Shown here: piece by piece, positions 18,090-26,930 of the stretch | Position numbering within the stretch: position 1 is the first letter of the stretch | How the letters are laid out: each line of letters starts with the position of its first letter | NCBI RefSeq assembly: GCF_000732485.2 | Contig: NZ_JAQV02000015.1 | Span: 124,001 to 188,000, forward strand | Direction of reading: 5' to 3' | DNA length: 64,000 nt | Source: Bacillus sp. SJS | Lineage (GTDB): Bacteria; Bacillota; Bacilli; Bacillales; Bacillaceae | Translations under genes and position numbers: made by a program | The notes under the pieces: generated by a model | What the model saw: only the letters and a program-made list of their open reading frames with translations | Told to the model about the DNA's origin: nothing | Database searches by the model: none

Positions 18090-18157
18090 TGGGAACCTCC
18101 TTGAATTCGTGCAGCGGCGTCTTTTAATCTAAAAAACGGCGGCGGCAAGTAAATAAA

Positions 18158-18195
18158 AAAATCCAGCCCAATGAATGATCATCAGGCTGGATTTT
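18158..18195. terminator. Bidirectional hairpin terminator
   Basis: AAAATCCAGCC / GGCTGGATTTT with a 16-base loop, T tracts on both strands. It lies 9 bp past the DUF3870 stop codon on the minus strand. Confidence 0.8.
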
Positions 18196-18203
18196 GTCTA
18201 TGA

Positions 18204-18527
18204 TTAGGTAGACAAAGCAGCAAATTGCTGTTTATATTTCCTTTGAGCATCCCGAAAAGCGACGATGAGCGCCTTTTGGGAAGAGCCAAAGTATCTTTTT
18301 TGGATACTCGTTATGATTTCTTCATCTTCTATTAACCGGCCAACAAATATAGACCGGACAAACCTCACAGTCAAATCAATCGTTGCCGAGCATTCTGCGT
18401 CGACAATTCGGCTATTTGATGTATCAACAACCACCCCAAGAAAAAACTGGCTGAATACTTTAGAAATAGGATTGTTTTGAGAGACCTGAGCGTCTCCTAT
18501 TATAAAAACCGTCTCTTCATGGAACAA
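18204..18527 (-). CDS. DUF3870 domain protein
   Basis: A 107-residue protein matching the Firmicute DUF3870 family, with ETVFIIGDAQVS and the long helix FVRSIFVGRLIED. The function is unknown; the family often sits near LytR/DNA-binding or catabolic genes. The TTG at 18527 is preferred over ATG 18536 because AAGGGA lies 9 bases before the TTG but touches the ATG. It is transcribed alone between the DUF819 operon and an STM3941-like gene. Confidence 0.72.
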   Translation of the reverse strand: MFHEETVFIIGDAQVSQNNPISKVFSQFFLGVVVDTSNSRIVDAECSATIDLTVRFVRSIFVGRLIEDEEIITSIQKRYFGSSQKALIVAFRDAQRKYKQQFAALST

Positions 18528-18711
18528 CCGGAACATTCCCTTCCAAAAGAAATCTGCATGCAGGTAAATCAGAGGATCCTCTTGATTAATAGGAATTCTG
18601 ATTTATGTATGCGGTTTCTTTCTGTTTTTATTATAGCATTTGTTTAATTGTATGAATAGTCGAAATCATTGAGAAAAAATGACCAGTTTGCCTGCTTTAA
18701 AGCAGGACAAA

Positions 18712-18738
18712 GAAAAAAGACCGCTCATTATTGCGATC
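18712..18738 (-). terminator. Terminator overlapping the end of the STM3941-like gene
   Basis: GATCGC / GCGGTC (one G-T pair) with an 8-base loop containing the stop codon, followed by TTTTTTC on the minus strand. A second perfect palindrome, CCTGCTTTAAAGCAGG (18692-18707), lies 4 bases beyond the tract. Confidence 0.65.
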
Positions 18739-19276
18739 TTCTTTCTTCCATTTCAACTCCAAGCGGCAGACCGATTGCTTCGAAACGTTCCATAACAGTC
18801 GGGAGATCCTCCCTGGCAATATAATTTAAGTGAATATTAAAAGCAGGAAAACCGGCACTTTTACTGATGTGAGCCATCCTCTTCACACGAGGCGAAACAT
18901 TTTCGAGCCGTTCTTCCTCGTTTCTAAGCACGATCCCTATATACTTCTGGTTTTGCAGAACGTACGGGATAACACCATCAATATCCCGTATCAAAATCTT
19001 CATTGGCTGCTGGGGTAAAGGAAATATTGTGATAAATTCCCTTTCAAAAATTAAATAAGGAGACTTGCTTTGGATTCTTGCCAGGCATTTACTAATTGCC
19101 CATCCAGCTATTAAGACAACTGCTGCAGAAAGCAGCAGCATCGTTAAATCAATTGAGCCTTCCGGACCCAGGAAATACATACCAATAGGGATTAAAAAGC
19201 CTGCCTCAATCACTGCCATTAAGATAAATAACAGCCAAAGTTTTGTTTTGTTTTCATGAATCTCTACTCTGTTCAT
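18728..19276 (-). CDS. STM3941-family membrane protein
   Basis: A 182-residue protein with two N-terminal spans (about 14-36 and 43-64) and a cytosolic domain of the bacterial PH-like kind (ILIRDIDGVIPYVLQNQKYIGI). It matches the widespread but uncharacterised STM3941 family. ATG 19276 (MNRVEI) is 9 bases after GGGAG. Divergently transcribed from the DUF421 gene. Confidence 0.7.
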   Translation of the reverse strand: MNRVEIHENKTKLWLLFILMAVIEAGFLIPIGMYFLGPEGSIDLTMLLLSAAVVLIAGWAISKCLARIQSKSPYLIFEREFITIFPLPQQPMKILIRDIDGVIPYVLQNQKYIGIVLRNEEERLENVSPRVKRMAHISKSAGFPAFNIHLNYIAREDLPTVMERFEAIGLPLGVEMEERRSQ

Positions 19277-19460
19277 CAAGTAAATCTCCCGCCAATCTTC
19301 ATATTCGTAAAATTATTCCAATCCTTCTTTTCCCTGTTTTTTTGTTTTATAATCTCAAACTAGCGGATATTTCCCTTTTTTTTGCTAACAAGTATGAATT
19401 CTCCATTAGAAAGCATTACTAATACTATCTAAAAGTCGAAAGAGATTGGGGCAATAACAA

Positions 19461-20168
19461 TTGGATGTATTATACCGATCCATTATTATATTTCTGGCAG
19501 GGTACTTTGTACTAAGAGTGACAGGAAAAAAAGCGGTAGCCCAAATGCACAGCTTTGATTTGCTCTATATTCTCATTTTGGGAAACATTATTAGCCAGCC
19601 TTTACAAAAAGACCATGTGTGGATGGCAGTTCTCTACACAATCCTTCTAGCCATTTTTTATAAAATCTTCATGAGGCTGTCTCTGCATAACAAGCTGCGG
19701 TGGATTTTATATGAGAGTCCAACGGTTTTGATCCGCAATGGGGAGATTGACAGAAAAGGACTGAAAAAGGTACGGATGCCAATTGATGAACTGCTGGCCC
19801 AGCTTCGAATTAAAGGGTTTACCGAAACGAAAAACATTGCGATTGCCCTAATGGAGGATTCGGGAGAAATCAGTGTCATTCCAAAAGCCGACTACCGTCC
19901 CGTCAATCCGAAAGATTTAAAACTAAATGTAAGTCATGAATTTATCCCGATTCCTCTTATCATGGACGGGCAAGTGCTTGATCATAATTTAAAATACCTC
20001 CAGCATAACCGGGAGTGGCTCGATAAAAAAATAAGCCACAAAGGAGGCGCTATCGAAAACGTCCTCTTAGCTACCTATCAAAGCGATGGAAATCTTAATA
20101 TTGATACGAAGACCTCCAAGGAACATAAACATGATCCGTTTTATTATCAGCCCGGTGAGGATAATTAA
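19461..20168 (+). CDS. DUF421 domain membrane protein (YetF/YrbG family)
   Basis: A 235-residue protein with three N-terminal spans and the family motif LRVTGKKAVAQMHSFDLL, followed by the DUF421 cytosolic domain (YESPTVLIRNGEID...RKGLKK). Family members affect germination or envelope stress in Bacillus, but the biochemical role is unknown. Translation starts at TTG 19461, with GGGG 7 bases upstream. Single gene ending at a terminator shared with the convergent collagen gene. Confidence 0.8.
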   Translation: MDVLYRSIIIFLAGYFVLRVTGKKAVAQMHSFDLLYILILGNIISQPLQKDHVWMAVLYTILLAIFYKIFMRLSLHNKLRWILYESPTVLIRNGEIDRKGLKKVRMPIDELLAQLRIKGFTETKNIAIALMEDSGEISVIPKADYRPVNPKDLKLNVSHEFIPIPLIMDGQVLDHNLKYLQHNREWLDKKISHKGGAIENVLLATYQSDGNLNIDTKTSKEHKHDPFYYQPGEDN

Positions 20169-20181
20169 AAAGTTACATAAA

Positions 20182-20209
20182 AAAACTTGCCAAAAACCAG
20201 GCAAGTTTT
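20182..20209. terminator. Bidirectional terminator between DUF421 and collagen-like gene
   Basis: Perfect stem AAAACTTGCC / GGCAAGTTTT with an 8-base loop between convergent genes. Confidence 0.85.
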
Positions 20210-20241
20210 CGAATATGAAGGTGCACATTTCGTTTCTATAT

Positions 20242-21264
20242 TTAGCTTAAGCGGTTAATCGTCAAGAATGCACCTGTCGCTCCCCCGCCCAATAAAACAG
20301 CGGCCGCTAAAACTCCGAACAGTTGAAGAGTGATGGTATCTCCTGCGGCTAATGGCACAATAACTTCACTGCTTAAGCTTGTAACAGCAGCCGTTGGAGT
20401 AATGACTGATCCAGGAATTGGAGTCGTCTCGTTCAGTAATAGTCGAGATGACGCAAGCAATGCTGCCGTTGTATTCACCTGATAAGCTATACGATAGCGT
20501 CCCGTTTCAGGCACTGTAAACGTTTCGCTGGCAGCATCTGCAGCAAATCCATCTAGATCCTGGTTATCCGGAAGCGGTACATTCGTTCCACCCAACACAA
20601 TGGCAATTACACTTCCGGAAGTATTCGAAGCATACATAGAAGCAGCAGTAACATTTGCTCCCGTTGCGCCTGTCGCTCCCGGCAATCCGTCTGCTCCCGT
20701 TGCTCCGGTCGCTCCTGGTGCTCCGTCTGCTCCTGTTGCTCCTGTCGCTCCCGGTAATCCGTCAGCTCCTGGTGCTCCTGGTGCTCCCGGTAATCCGTCT
20801 GCTCCCGTTGCGCCTGTCGCTCCCGGCAATCCGTCTGCTCCCGTTGCTCCGGTCGCTCCCGGCAATCCGTCTGCTCCCGTTGCTCCGGTCGCTCCCGGCA
20901 ATCCGTCTGCTCCCGTTGCTCCGGTCGCTCCTGGTGCTCCTGGCAATCCTGGCTCACCTGCTGGTCCCTGTGGTCCTGCTGGTCCTATACTTCCTGTTGC
21001 TCCTCTCGGTCAGAGGATCACCATTACTTCTTCTAGTTCACTATAAATTAATCGATGTGCTGTAACTAGCTGTCCAATTTCGTTTTTACCCCAGACGGAT
21101 ACGGCTGTATCTTCTTCTGCATCTCCGCCAATTGTAAAAACAAACTCAAACAAATCCAGATCTGCAAAATATTCTTTATTAACAATTTGATTGGGGTTAA
21201 TCATCAGGAGTTCGCTTACATATAGCGTCCTGATTCCATCTAAGTTGTAAAAACCTTGCAGCAA
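20242..21264 (-). pseudogene. BclA-like collagen-repeat spore-surface protein, interrupted by TGA
   Basis: One continuous reading frame of 340 codons broken once. Residues 1-84 (from TTG 21264) form a globular head ending EELEEVMVIL-like; TGA follows at 21010-21012, then [12 protein letters not shown] and about 40 G-X-Y triplets, with eight copies of a 12-residue unit ([12 protein letters not shown]). A C-terminal domain of about 135 residues resembles the TNF/C1q-like knob of BclA exosporium proteins. The TGA falls exactly where the next Gly (GGA) of the repeat is expected, so one base change explains it. Only read-through would give full protein. The start region is also odd: no good ribosome-binding site, and removing one T near 21266 would join it to an ATG preceded by AGGAT. 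Confidence 0.8.
20660..20955 (-). repeat. 36-bp coding tandem repeat (collagen units)
   Basis: Eight imperfect copies of a 36-bp unit coding [12 protein letters not shown], with variants [12 protein letters not shown] and a GAD GAP ending. Such arrays change length easily by slippage or recombination. Confidence 0.85.
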
Positions 21265-21637
21265 AAACCTGCATTTTTATCCTATTTTGTTCTGTTACCT
21301 TAAATCTGCATCACCCGGGTAATTTCGGTATTAATTGATTTGCTTTACCGATGTTCTGTTCATATTTACAAATAAACATTACGCCTGCAGATTTCCTATT
21401 GATTGGCCAAAAAACGTGACCGAACAACATTCAGTTATGATGAAGCAAATAAGTTTGATTTTAGTAAAAAAATAGAAACATCTCACTAAAAGTATTAAGA
21501 ATAAAACCGTGCACATCGGCGGATATACAGGAAAAAACCCGAAAATGCTGAGAGCATTTCCGGGTTTTATTTACCATTCAGGATGTTTAGTTTTTTTCTA
21601 ACCCATAGATGATCAAATGAATGAGTGCGGGTAACAA
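21265..21637. other. Intergenic region between collagen gene and minJ
   Basis: Contains the minJ terminator (21535-21568) and, nearer the collagen gene, the expected promoter area. No sporulation sigma-factor box could be assigned with confidence. Confidence 0.5.
21535..21568 (-). terminator. Terminator of minJ
   Basis: AAAACCCGaAAATGCT / AGCATTTcCGGGTTTT, a 15-of-16 base stem with a 2-base loop, followed by T residues on the minus strand. Confidence 0.85.
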
Positions 21638-22819
21638 CTACACAGCCTGACTACCCTTCTTTTTCTGCTGCTCTACAAACAGCAAACCAAGTTCATGATG
21701 CTCTCCTTCATACGTAGCCCTCTGTGCATAGCGGATTTCACCATTTAATCCAATGATCTCAAGCTTGCAGAGCGCTCTGTTTTTTTGAAGAGCTTCATAG
21801 AATTCATTTGTTGTTTTTACAAAAGAACCATTCACTTTTGTGATCGTTTCGCCTACTTTCAGTCCCATTTTCTCAGCTGGGGATTTAGGCAGGATTCCAA
21901 GAATCATTAAGCCTTTGTCTTTTTTTGAGAAAAAGAAAGCAGCGGATTGGTCGTTTATTTTCTGGCGAATGATTAAGAAAATCCGGCCTCCGATGGCGAT
22001 GATCATTGCGGCAAATGCCAGAGGCAGCCACCATATGGATGCTCCTGCAATGAGTAAAGTGATCACTCCGAGCCATATGATCCGCTTTGCGGTCACCTGG
22101 ATGCTTTCCTTCGGCAGGGACCCTCGAACCTCTTGATGGAATCCAATAAAAAACGGCACGATGAACAGTGAAAAGCTTTGTCCATTCATTTCGAATACAG
22201 GCCACCACGAAAATACAGAGGTTAATGTGCCTCCTGGAACGAATAGGATAAGCGGCAGCATCCAAAGGCGGTTCGCCAAATGTCTTCCGATTGGCAGCCC
22301 TCTGCTGCTTTTCAATATGGATGGAGATGTTCGAAGATGGCCTGAGCGGTACACCAACCACCCTTCAGCAATGAGCAGAATTCCTGTAAGGACAGCAAAA
22401 ACAGCTGAATTCAGCTGATTGATCTCATTAAGGAAAGGCGGAAGGCTATTCTCTGCAAAAGTCATGAGAAGAACTGAGGCCGCAAATGCAAGTCCCATTA
22501 TGAAGGCTGCAGAAAGCCATTGAAGTCTAAAAAAGGAGCTCAAGACGACGGTGGATGCCCCAATAAGAACAATCATTGGGATTGGAAGCGAAATCCCCGT
22601 CAAAATAACGGCTGCAGAAACAATCAGTCCTGCAAAAAGTCCCTTTGTATACGTGAAGATTAAGTCATCATAAATGACCTCTACCTTTGTATAAAAGGAG
22701 CTTCGTTCTTTTTTTATCCGAAAGTACCCTGCCAGCAGGGCATAGAGAACAAAATAATATGTAAGCGGGTGCTGCAGAAAATGCACGGCCCCTTCTAGCA
22801 GCTCCATGATCCAAGCCAT
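21638..22819 (-). CDS. minJ: Division topological specificity protein MinJ (PDZ)
   Basis: A 393-residue membrane protein with about seven to eight spans and a C-terminal PDZ domain (about 290-385; GLMILGILPKSPAEKMGLKVG). MinJ links DivIVA to MinD and places MinCD at the poles and septa of rod-shaped Bacilli. The identity is supported by order: minJ, swrA, ctpB, ftsXE as in B. subtilis. The ATG is preceded by GGTGAAGG. No lesion seen. Confidence 0.88.
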   Translation of the reverse strand: MAWIMELLEGAVHFLQHPLTYYFVLYALLAGYFRIKKERSSFYTKVEVIYDDLIFTYTKGLFAGLIVSAAVILTGISLPIPMIVLIGASTVVLSSFFRLQWLSAAFIMGLAFAASVLLMTFAENSLPPFLNEINQLNSAVFAVLTGILLIAEGWLVYRSGHLRTSPSILKSSRGLPIGRHLANRLWMLPLILFVPGGTLTSVFSWWPVFEMNGQSFSLFIVPFFIGFHQEVRGSLPKESIQVTAKRIIWLGVITLLIAGASIWWLPLAFAAMIIAIGGRIFLIIRQKINDQSAAFFFSKKDKGLMILGILPKSPAEKMGLKVGETITKVNGSFVKTTNEFYEALQKNRALCKLEIIGLNGEIRYAQRATYEGEHHELGLLFVEQQKKKGSQAV

Positions 22820-22977
22820 TAAACCTTCACCATCCCGGCCGGAAAGGCTGAACAGATTGTTCAGCTCTGCTTCCAGCAGTATTCGACGCGTATATTCATC
22901 CTAGACAGATGTATCTATCATCCATTCTATCAAAAGATGCACGGATTGAATATCGGCCGGAACCGGTTTTAGGACGA

Positions 22978-23328
22978 TTATTTAAGATTTCCCCATAAGG
23001 AAGAATTAGAAAGGGAGAAATCAAGCAGCGGTGCTTCAATTTTAATATTGAGTGTTTCTTCAAGCAGCTGCATAGACCGTTTGATATCACTGAGACCCAG
23101 GGACAGCCTTTTATAGTTGGATGTCAAGTAGGAAAAATATTCCTGAATGATCTCTTCATCAATTTCCTTCTTTTCCTTTACTTCCGTATAGTTGGCCAGA
23201 TACATACAAAATAAGTGAAGCCATTTGGATGTTTTCGCATTAGAGACAAGCGATGGCTGTAACTGGCTCTTTAACTCTCCCATCAGCTTGCGGTATATTT
23301 GTTCTCTCATCACACTAGCCCTTTTCAA
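22978..23328 (-). CDS. swrA: Swarming motility regulator SwrA
   Basis: A 116-residue intact protein closely following B. subtilis SwrA in layout: MKRAS start, internal LANYTEV, SNYKRLSLGLSDIKRSM and C-terminal LDFSLSNSSLW. SwrA works with DegU to raise fla/che expression and swarming. Translation begins at TTG 23328, 7 bases after GGGGG. Laboratory B. subtilis strains carry a frameshift in a poly-A tract of this gene; no such break is present here. Confidence 0.92.
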   Translation of the reverse strand: MKRASVMREQIYRKLMGELKSQLQPSLVSNAKTSKWLHLFCMYLANYTEVKEKKEIDEEIIQEYFSYLTSNYKRLSLGLSDIKRSMQLLEETLNIKIEAPLLDFSLSNSSLWGNLK

Positions 23329-23740
23329 TTGTAAACCCCCAATATAAAGTGTGTTGTAGAACAGTGTCTACTTTCATAGTAAATTTAAAAGAGATTAACA
23401 ACAACTTCCTAAAGATTCATTTTTTATGGGAAATAGCAGAAGAAACCAGCTAAAAGGCATATCTAACTAGGAATTATTGGATTTATCACGATATTTGAGA
23501 ATAAATTATTTCGTAAGTATGACGTTTTTTACGAATTTTACTTTAAATACAGGTCTTTGGAAGCCAGGCTCATTTTTCCTTCTGTTTTTTTAATCGAACC
23601 TGCTCTATGTAAAACCAATTTAAGAATCGTTTTGTAAGTCTTGTTTAATGGTTACCTATTCCTACTCATTCTATCTGATAACCCTCTTATTCGTGAACAA
23701 AAAAAAGAACAGACGCGGGTCTGCTCTTTTTTTCTGCCTA
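23329..23740. other. Long intergenic region upstream of swrA
   Basis: About 410 AT-rich bases. Contains the ctpB terminator (23701-23733) and an inverted repeat TTCGTAA / TTACGAA with a 12-base loop at 23510-23535. The swrA promoter must be here, but no consensus pair is clear. Confidence 0.5.
23701..23733. terminator. Terminator of ctpB
   Basis: AGAACAGAC / GTCTGCTCT (one wobble) with a 4-base loop and A/T tracts on both sides, 8 bp past the stop codon. Confidence 0.85.
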
Positions 23741-25210
23741 TTAAAACAAAACTTTCATGGCTGCCTGAAGCTGGCGGTCTTCCTCTTTATTTAATCGCTT
23801 GCCTGCGGCTGTTTCATTAATCTTGGAGGAGGTTTTTTCATCCAGAATCCCTGAAGCCTTCATTCCATTTTTCTGCTGGAAAGCTTTAACGGCTTCCTTT
23901 GTCGAACTGCTGTAATATCCATCTGTTCGTCCGGGATCGTAACCAAGTGCTTTCAACAGTGCTTGAGCTGCTTTTACCTGCTCCCCGTTTGTATCGGGAG
24001 CGAGTGGTTTATCCGTTTGAATCGGGGCAGCGTAGTAATACTCCGGCTGTCTCACCTCAACCGTCGGTGTTACTCCTTTTTTATGAATCCAATTTCCATC
24101 AGGAGTGAGCCATTTGTATAGGGTTAATTTAATGTTGCTTCCATCCCCCATCGGTACAGCCTGCTGAACGGTTCCTTTGCCGAAGGAGGTTTCCCCAACA
24201 ATCGGATACCCGCTCGCCTCTTTTAATGCTCCAGCCAGAATTTCCGAGGCGGAAGCGCTGCCTTTATCGATGATGACGCTGACAGGATATGCCTTCTCTT
24301 CTTTCAGAGTAGAAAAATACTTTGTTTTTTCTCCGGTCCGTTCAGCAATCTGAATATATGGGTGCCCTTTTGTTACAAACTGCTTAAGAATGTCTTCCAC
24401 ACTTTGAAGATAACCTCCGGGGTTTCCACGCACATCCAGGACCAGACCTTTAATATTTTGTTTTTCAAGCTCTTTTAAATTCTTCGTGAAATCCTCTGCA
24501 GTCTTTTCAGCAAAGGATGTGATCTCCATGTAGCCAACTTTTTTGCCTTCATAGGTTTTCACTTCACTGAATACGGTTTGAACCGGAATGGTATCCCGCT
24601 TAACAGAGAAGGTAAGATTCCCGCGTGTTCCAGGACGATTCACTTCAATAATGACATTCGTCCCTTTTTTACCGCGGATCTTGAGGACCGTTTCATTTAA
24701 ATCCAGGTTTTTAATGGAAGCTCCGTCAATACGGAGAATTTCATCATTTGGCTGAAGCCCGGCCTTTGCAGCAGGAGATCCTTTAAATGGAGAAACGATG
24801 ATGATATGGTCATCCCGTTTTCCTACCTCTGCTCCGATTCCTTCAAAAGAAGAATCCAGAGAATCGGAGAACTGCTTCGCTGTATCCGGGTCCATATAAA
24901 CAGAATAAGGATCCTCCAGCTTAGAAAGCATTCCCTGAATGGCGCCCTCCATTAATTCCTCATCATCAATTTTTTCCACGTACTTAGATGAAATGAGCTC
25001 GTAAGCTTTCTTGATTTTGTCCATCCCTTGAGCGATTCTGGCACTATCATTTGGAGCGGGTACAGCTGCTGCCGGGAGGACATCCACCTGTTCAACGGCT
25101 GAAGGCCCGGTCTGCTTTTCCTTCTCCATAAGTTCAATTCCCGTATACATACTGCCTGCCCCTACCATCATGGCACCTGCAAGCATAAGGGCCGTCATCT
25201 TCTGATTCAT
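23741..25210 (-). CDS. ctpB: S41-family carboxy-terminal protease CtpB
   Basis: A 489-residue exported serine protease: N-terminal membrane anchor, PDZ domain at about 95-190 (EVGKRDDHIIIVSPFKGSPAAKAG region), S41 protease core with the catalytic Ser in KGSASASEIL and Lys in TSFGKGTVQQ, and a C-terminal peptidoglycan-binding domain (AAQALLKALGYDPGRTDGYY). CtpB is secreted into the space around the forespore and cleaves SpoIVFA to release pro-sigma-K processing. ATG 25210 follows AAAGGAGGAGCTTG; an in-frame TTG lies 3 bases earlier. Confidence 0.92.
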   Translation of the reverse strand: MNQKMTALMLAGAMMVGAGSMYTGIELMEKEKQTGPSAVEQVDVLPAAAVPAPNDSARIAQGMDKIKKAYELISSKYVEKIDDEELMEGAIQGMLSKLEDPYSVYMDPDTAKQFSDSLDSSFEGIGAEVGKRDDHIIIVSPFKGSPAAKAGLQPNDEILRIDGASIKNLDLNETVLKIRGKKGTNVIIEVNRPGTRGNLTFSVKRDTIPVQTVFSEVKTYEGKKVGYMEITSFAEKTAEDFTKNLKELEKQNIKGLVLDVRGNPGGYLQSVEDILKQFVTKGHPYIQIAERTGEKTKYFSTLKEEKAYPVSVIIDKGSASASEILAGALKEASGYPIVGETSFGKGTVQQAVPMGDGSNIKLTLYKWLTPDGNWIHKKGVTPTVEVRQPEYYYAAPIQTDKPLAPDTNGEQVKAAQALLKALGYDPGRTDGYYSSSTKEAVKAFQQKNGMKASGILDEKTSSKINETAAGKRLNKEEDRQLQAAMKVLF

Positions 25211-25523
25211 CAAGCTCCTCCTTTTTGTCTGCCCTTAAACAAACGTTTGATTACAGCTTCGTATAAGGCTCCTACTAGTATATGCCGGGCTTGTACAAAA
25301 CATGTAAATTTTGGGAGGTATCATGGGTGAACTGATAATCAGGAATAGGATTAGTTATTTGTTTCAATAACATAATGTTATGAGTACGCAGCGCTTAAGT
25401 GTCTCGTTACTTCGAGAGCAGGCGCTCGCTTTCTGCTCCAATCACCAGGTTTTAAAAATTATAAAATTAAAAAGAACGACCCGTGTCATTAGACGTTTGG
25501 GCCGTTCTTAGGGAGCTTCCTTT
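25211..25523. other. Intergenic region between ctpB and the M23 gene
   Basis: Holds the ctpB promoter area at the right-hand side of ctpB and the M23 terminator (25472-25509). Apart from a 15-codon frame with a good ribosome-binding site, no gene is seen. Confidence 0.5.
25466..25509 (-). terminator. Terminator of the M23 hydrolase gene
   Basis: AAGAACGGCCC / GGGTCGTTCTT (one mismatch) with a 16-base loop, followed by TTTTTAATTTT on the minus strand. Confidence 0.75.
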
Positions 25524-26852
25524 TTACGGAAGATATTTTCTCGGATTATCTGCACTGCCTTTACCGGTATATCCACCCGGATGCACCTCAAAGTGAAGGT
25601 GTGTTCCAGTAGATCCTCCAGTTGTACCCATGATTCCAATTTGCTGTCCCTGGCTGACAGATTGTCCGCTGTGAACACTGCTTGAATCCAGGTGAGCATA
25701 GATCGTTGTATAATTCTTACCATTGATTACGTGAGAAATGAATACGACATTTCCCCAGCTGCTTGAATAGCTTGAACGGATAACGGTACCGGATGCTGCT
25801 GCATGTACAGGAACATTTCCGTTGGCAATATCCACTCCGCCATGAAGCTTCTTCTGTCCAGTAATCGGGTGAACACGCATTCCGAATTCAGATGTATGAG
25901 CTCCTGAAGCAGGCCAGATGAAAATGGCATTTCCGCTTGGAGCCGGTGCCGGTGCAGGTGAAGGATTGGAGCTGCTGTCAGAAGAACTGCCTGATGGACT
26001 GCTTTGACGAGCCTGCTCTGCTTTTTGCTCAGCTGCTCTTGCTGCCGCTTCTGCCGCTTCACGCTGGCGTTTTTCTTCTGCTGCTTTTGCACGCTGCATT
26101 TCCTGCTGAACTGCTGCTTCCTGTTCTTTTAAGAATGCAGACTGATCTTCAAGTTCATGCATATCATGCTCTGCTTCTTCATTATCTTTCATTACCTGCT
26201 GCATCACGGTATTTTTTTCTGCTGATTTTTTGTTAAGATCTTCTTTAATTGCTTCAAGATCTGTCAGGGCATTTTCTAACTTTTGAAGTGTACTGTTTAG
26301 TTCCGCTTCTTTTTGCTCAAGTAGCTTTTTGTCGTCATCATGTGCTTTTAATATATCGTTGTCTGCTCCAATAATAGTAGATACAGCACCGATTCTTGAA
26401 ATAAAGTCACCAAAGTCCTGAGCCCCAAGAAGCACATCTAAATAGCTTCCCATACCGCCGCTCTCCTGTAATGCACGCGCACGGTCTCTTACAATATCGT
26501 TTCTTTCTTTAATTCTTTGCTTCACTTCTTCAATTTGCTTTTTAAGAGAATCGATTTCTACTTTTGCGTTATCAATATCTGCCTGCTTTTCGCGGATTTT
26601 TGCATTGGCTGCAGAAATCTCTGTATCCAGACGTTTAATTTCCTCGTTCAGCTTTGCTTCTTTTTCCTTTAATTCCGCAATTTGCTTTTGCTTGCTGGAC
26701 AGGTCGGATTGAACACCGGATTGCTCATTTTGAATGTTTCTCTGTTTTTCTTGTAATGTTTCTGCCATTACTTGATTACTGTTCAGTGGAATCAGAACGC
26801 CGTTTACACTGACAATGGCAGCGACCCCAAAAGTTAAAAGCTTTCTTCTCAC
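25524..26852 (-). CDS. Coiled-coil M23 murein endopeptidase (EnvC/PcsB-like)
   Basis: A 442-residue secreted protein. Signal peptide to about residue 30 (VMAETL), a long coiled coil at about 33-270 (LQEKQRNIQNEQ to EKRQREAAEAAARA), a Ser/Pro-rich linker, and a C-terminal M23 domain with zinc ligands in LHGGVDIAN and GTHLHFEVHPGG. Such proteins cut peptide cross-links of peptidoglycan; in EnvC, PcsB and CwlO systems the coiled coil receives a conformational signal from FtsEX. The gene is next to ftsX on the same strand, so FtsEX is the likely controller here. Confidence 0.88.
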   Translation of the reverse strand: MRRKLLTFGVAAIVSVNGVLIPLNSNQVMAETLQEKQRNIQNEQSGVQSDLSSKQKQIAELKEKEAKLNEEIKRLDTEISAANAKIREKQADIDNAKVEIDSLKKQIEEVKQRIKERNDIVRDRARALQESGGMGSYLDVLLGAQDFGDFISRIGAVSTIIGADNDILKAHDDDKKLLEQKEAELNSTLQKLENALTDLEAIKEDLNKKSAEKNTVMQQVMKDNEEAEHDMHELEDQSAFLKEQEAAVQQEMQRAKAAEEKRQREAAEAAARAAEQKAEQARQSSPSGSSSDSSSNPSPAPAPAPSGNAIFIWPASGAHTSEFGMRVHPITGQKKLHGGVDIANGNVPVHAAASGTVIRSSYSSSWGNVVFISHVINGKNYTTIYAHLDSSSVHSGQSVSQGQQIGIMGTTGGSTGTHLHFEVHPGGYTGKGSADNPRKYLP

Positions 26853-26930
26853 CTGTTTTTCCTCCCCTGATATATCTCTATGTAAGGCTGCGGAAGACTG
26901 GCTGGATCAGCCAGTCTAAACCCTTTCGCC

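Noticed and set aside
20600-21065. Plus-strand Pro/Ala- and Leu-rich frames
   Set aside because: They are the antisense of the collagen repeat.
25323-25370. 15-codon plus-strand frame with GGGAGG before its ATG
   Set aside because: Too short and unsupported by context; no promoter or following gene.
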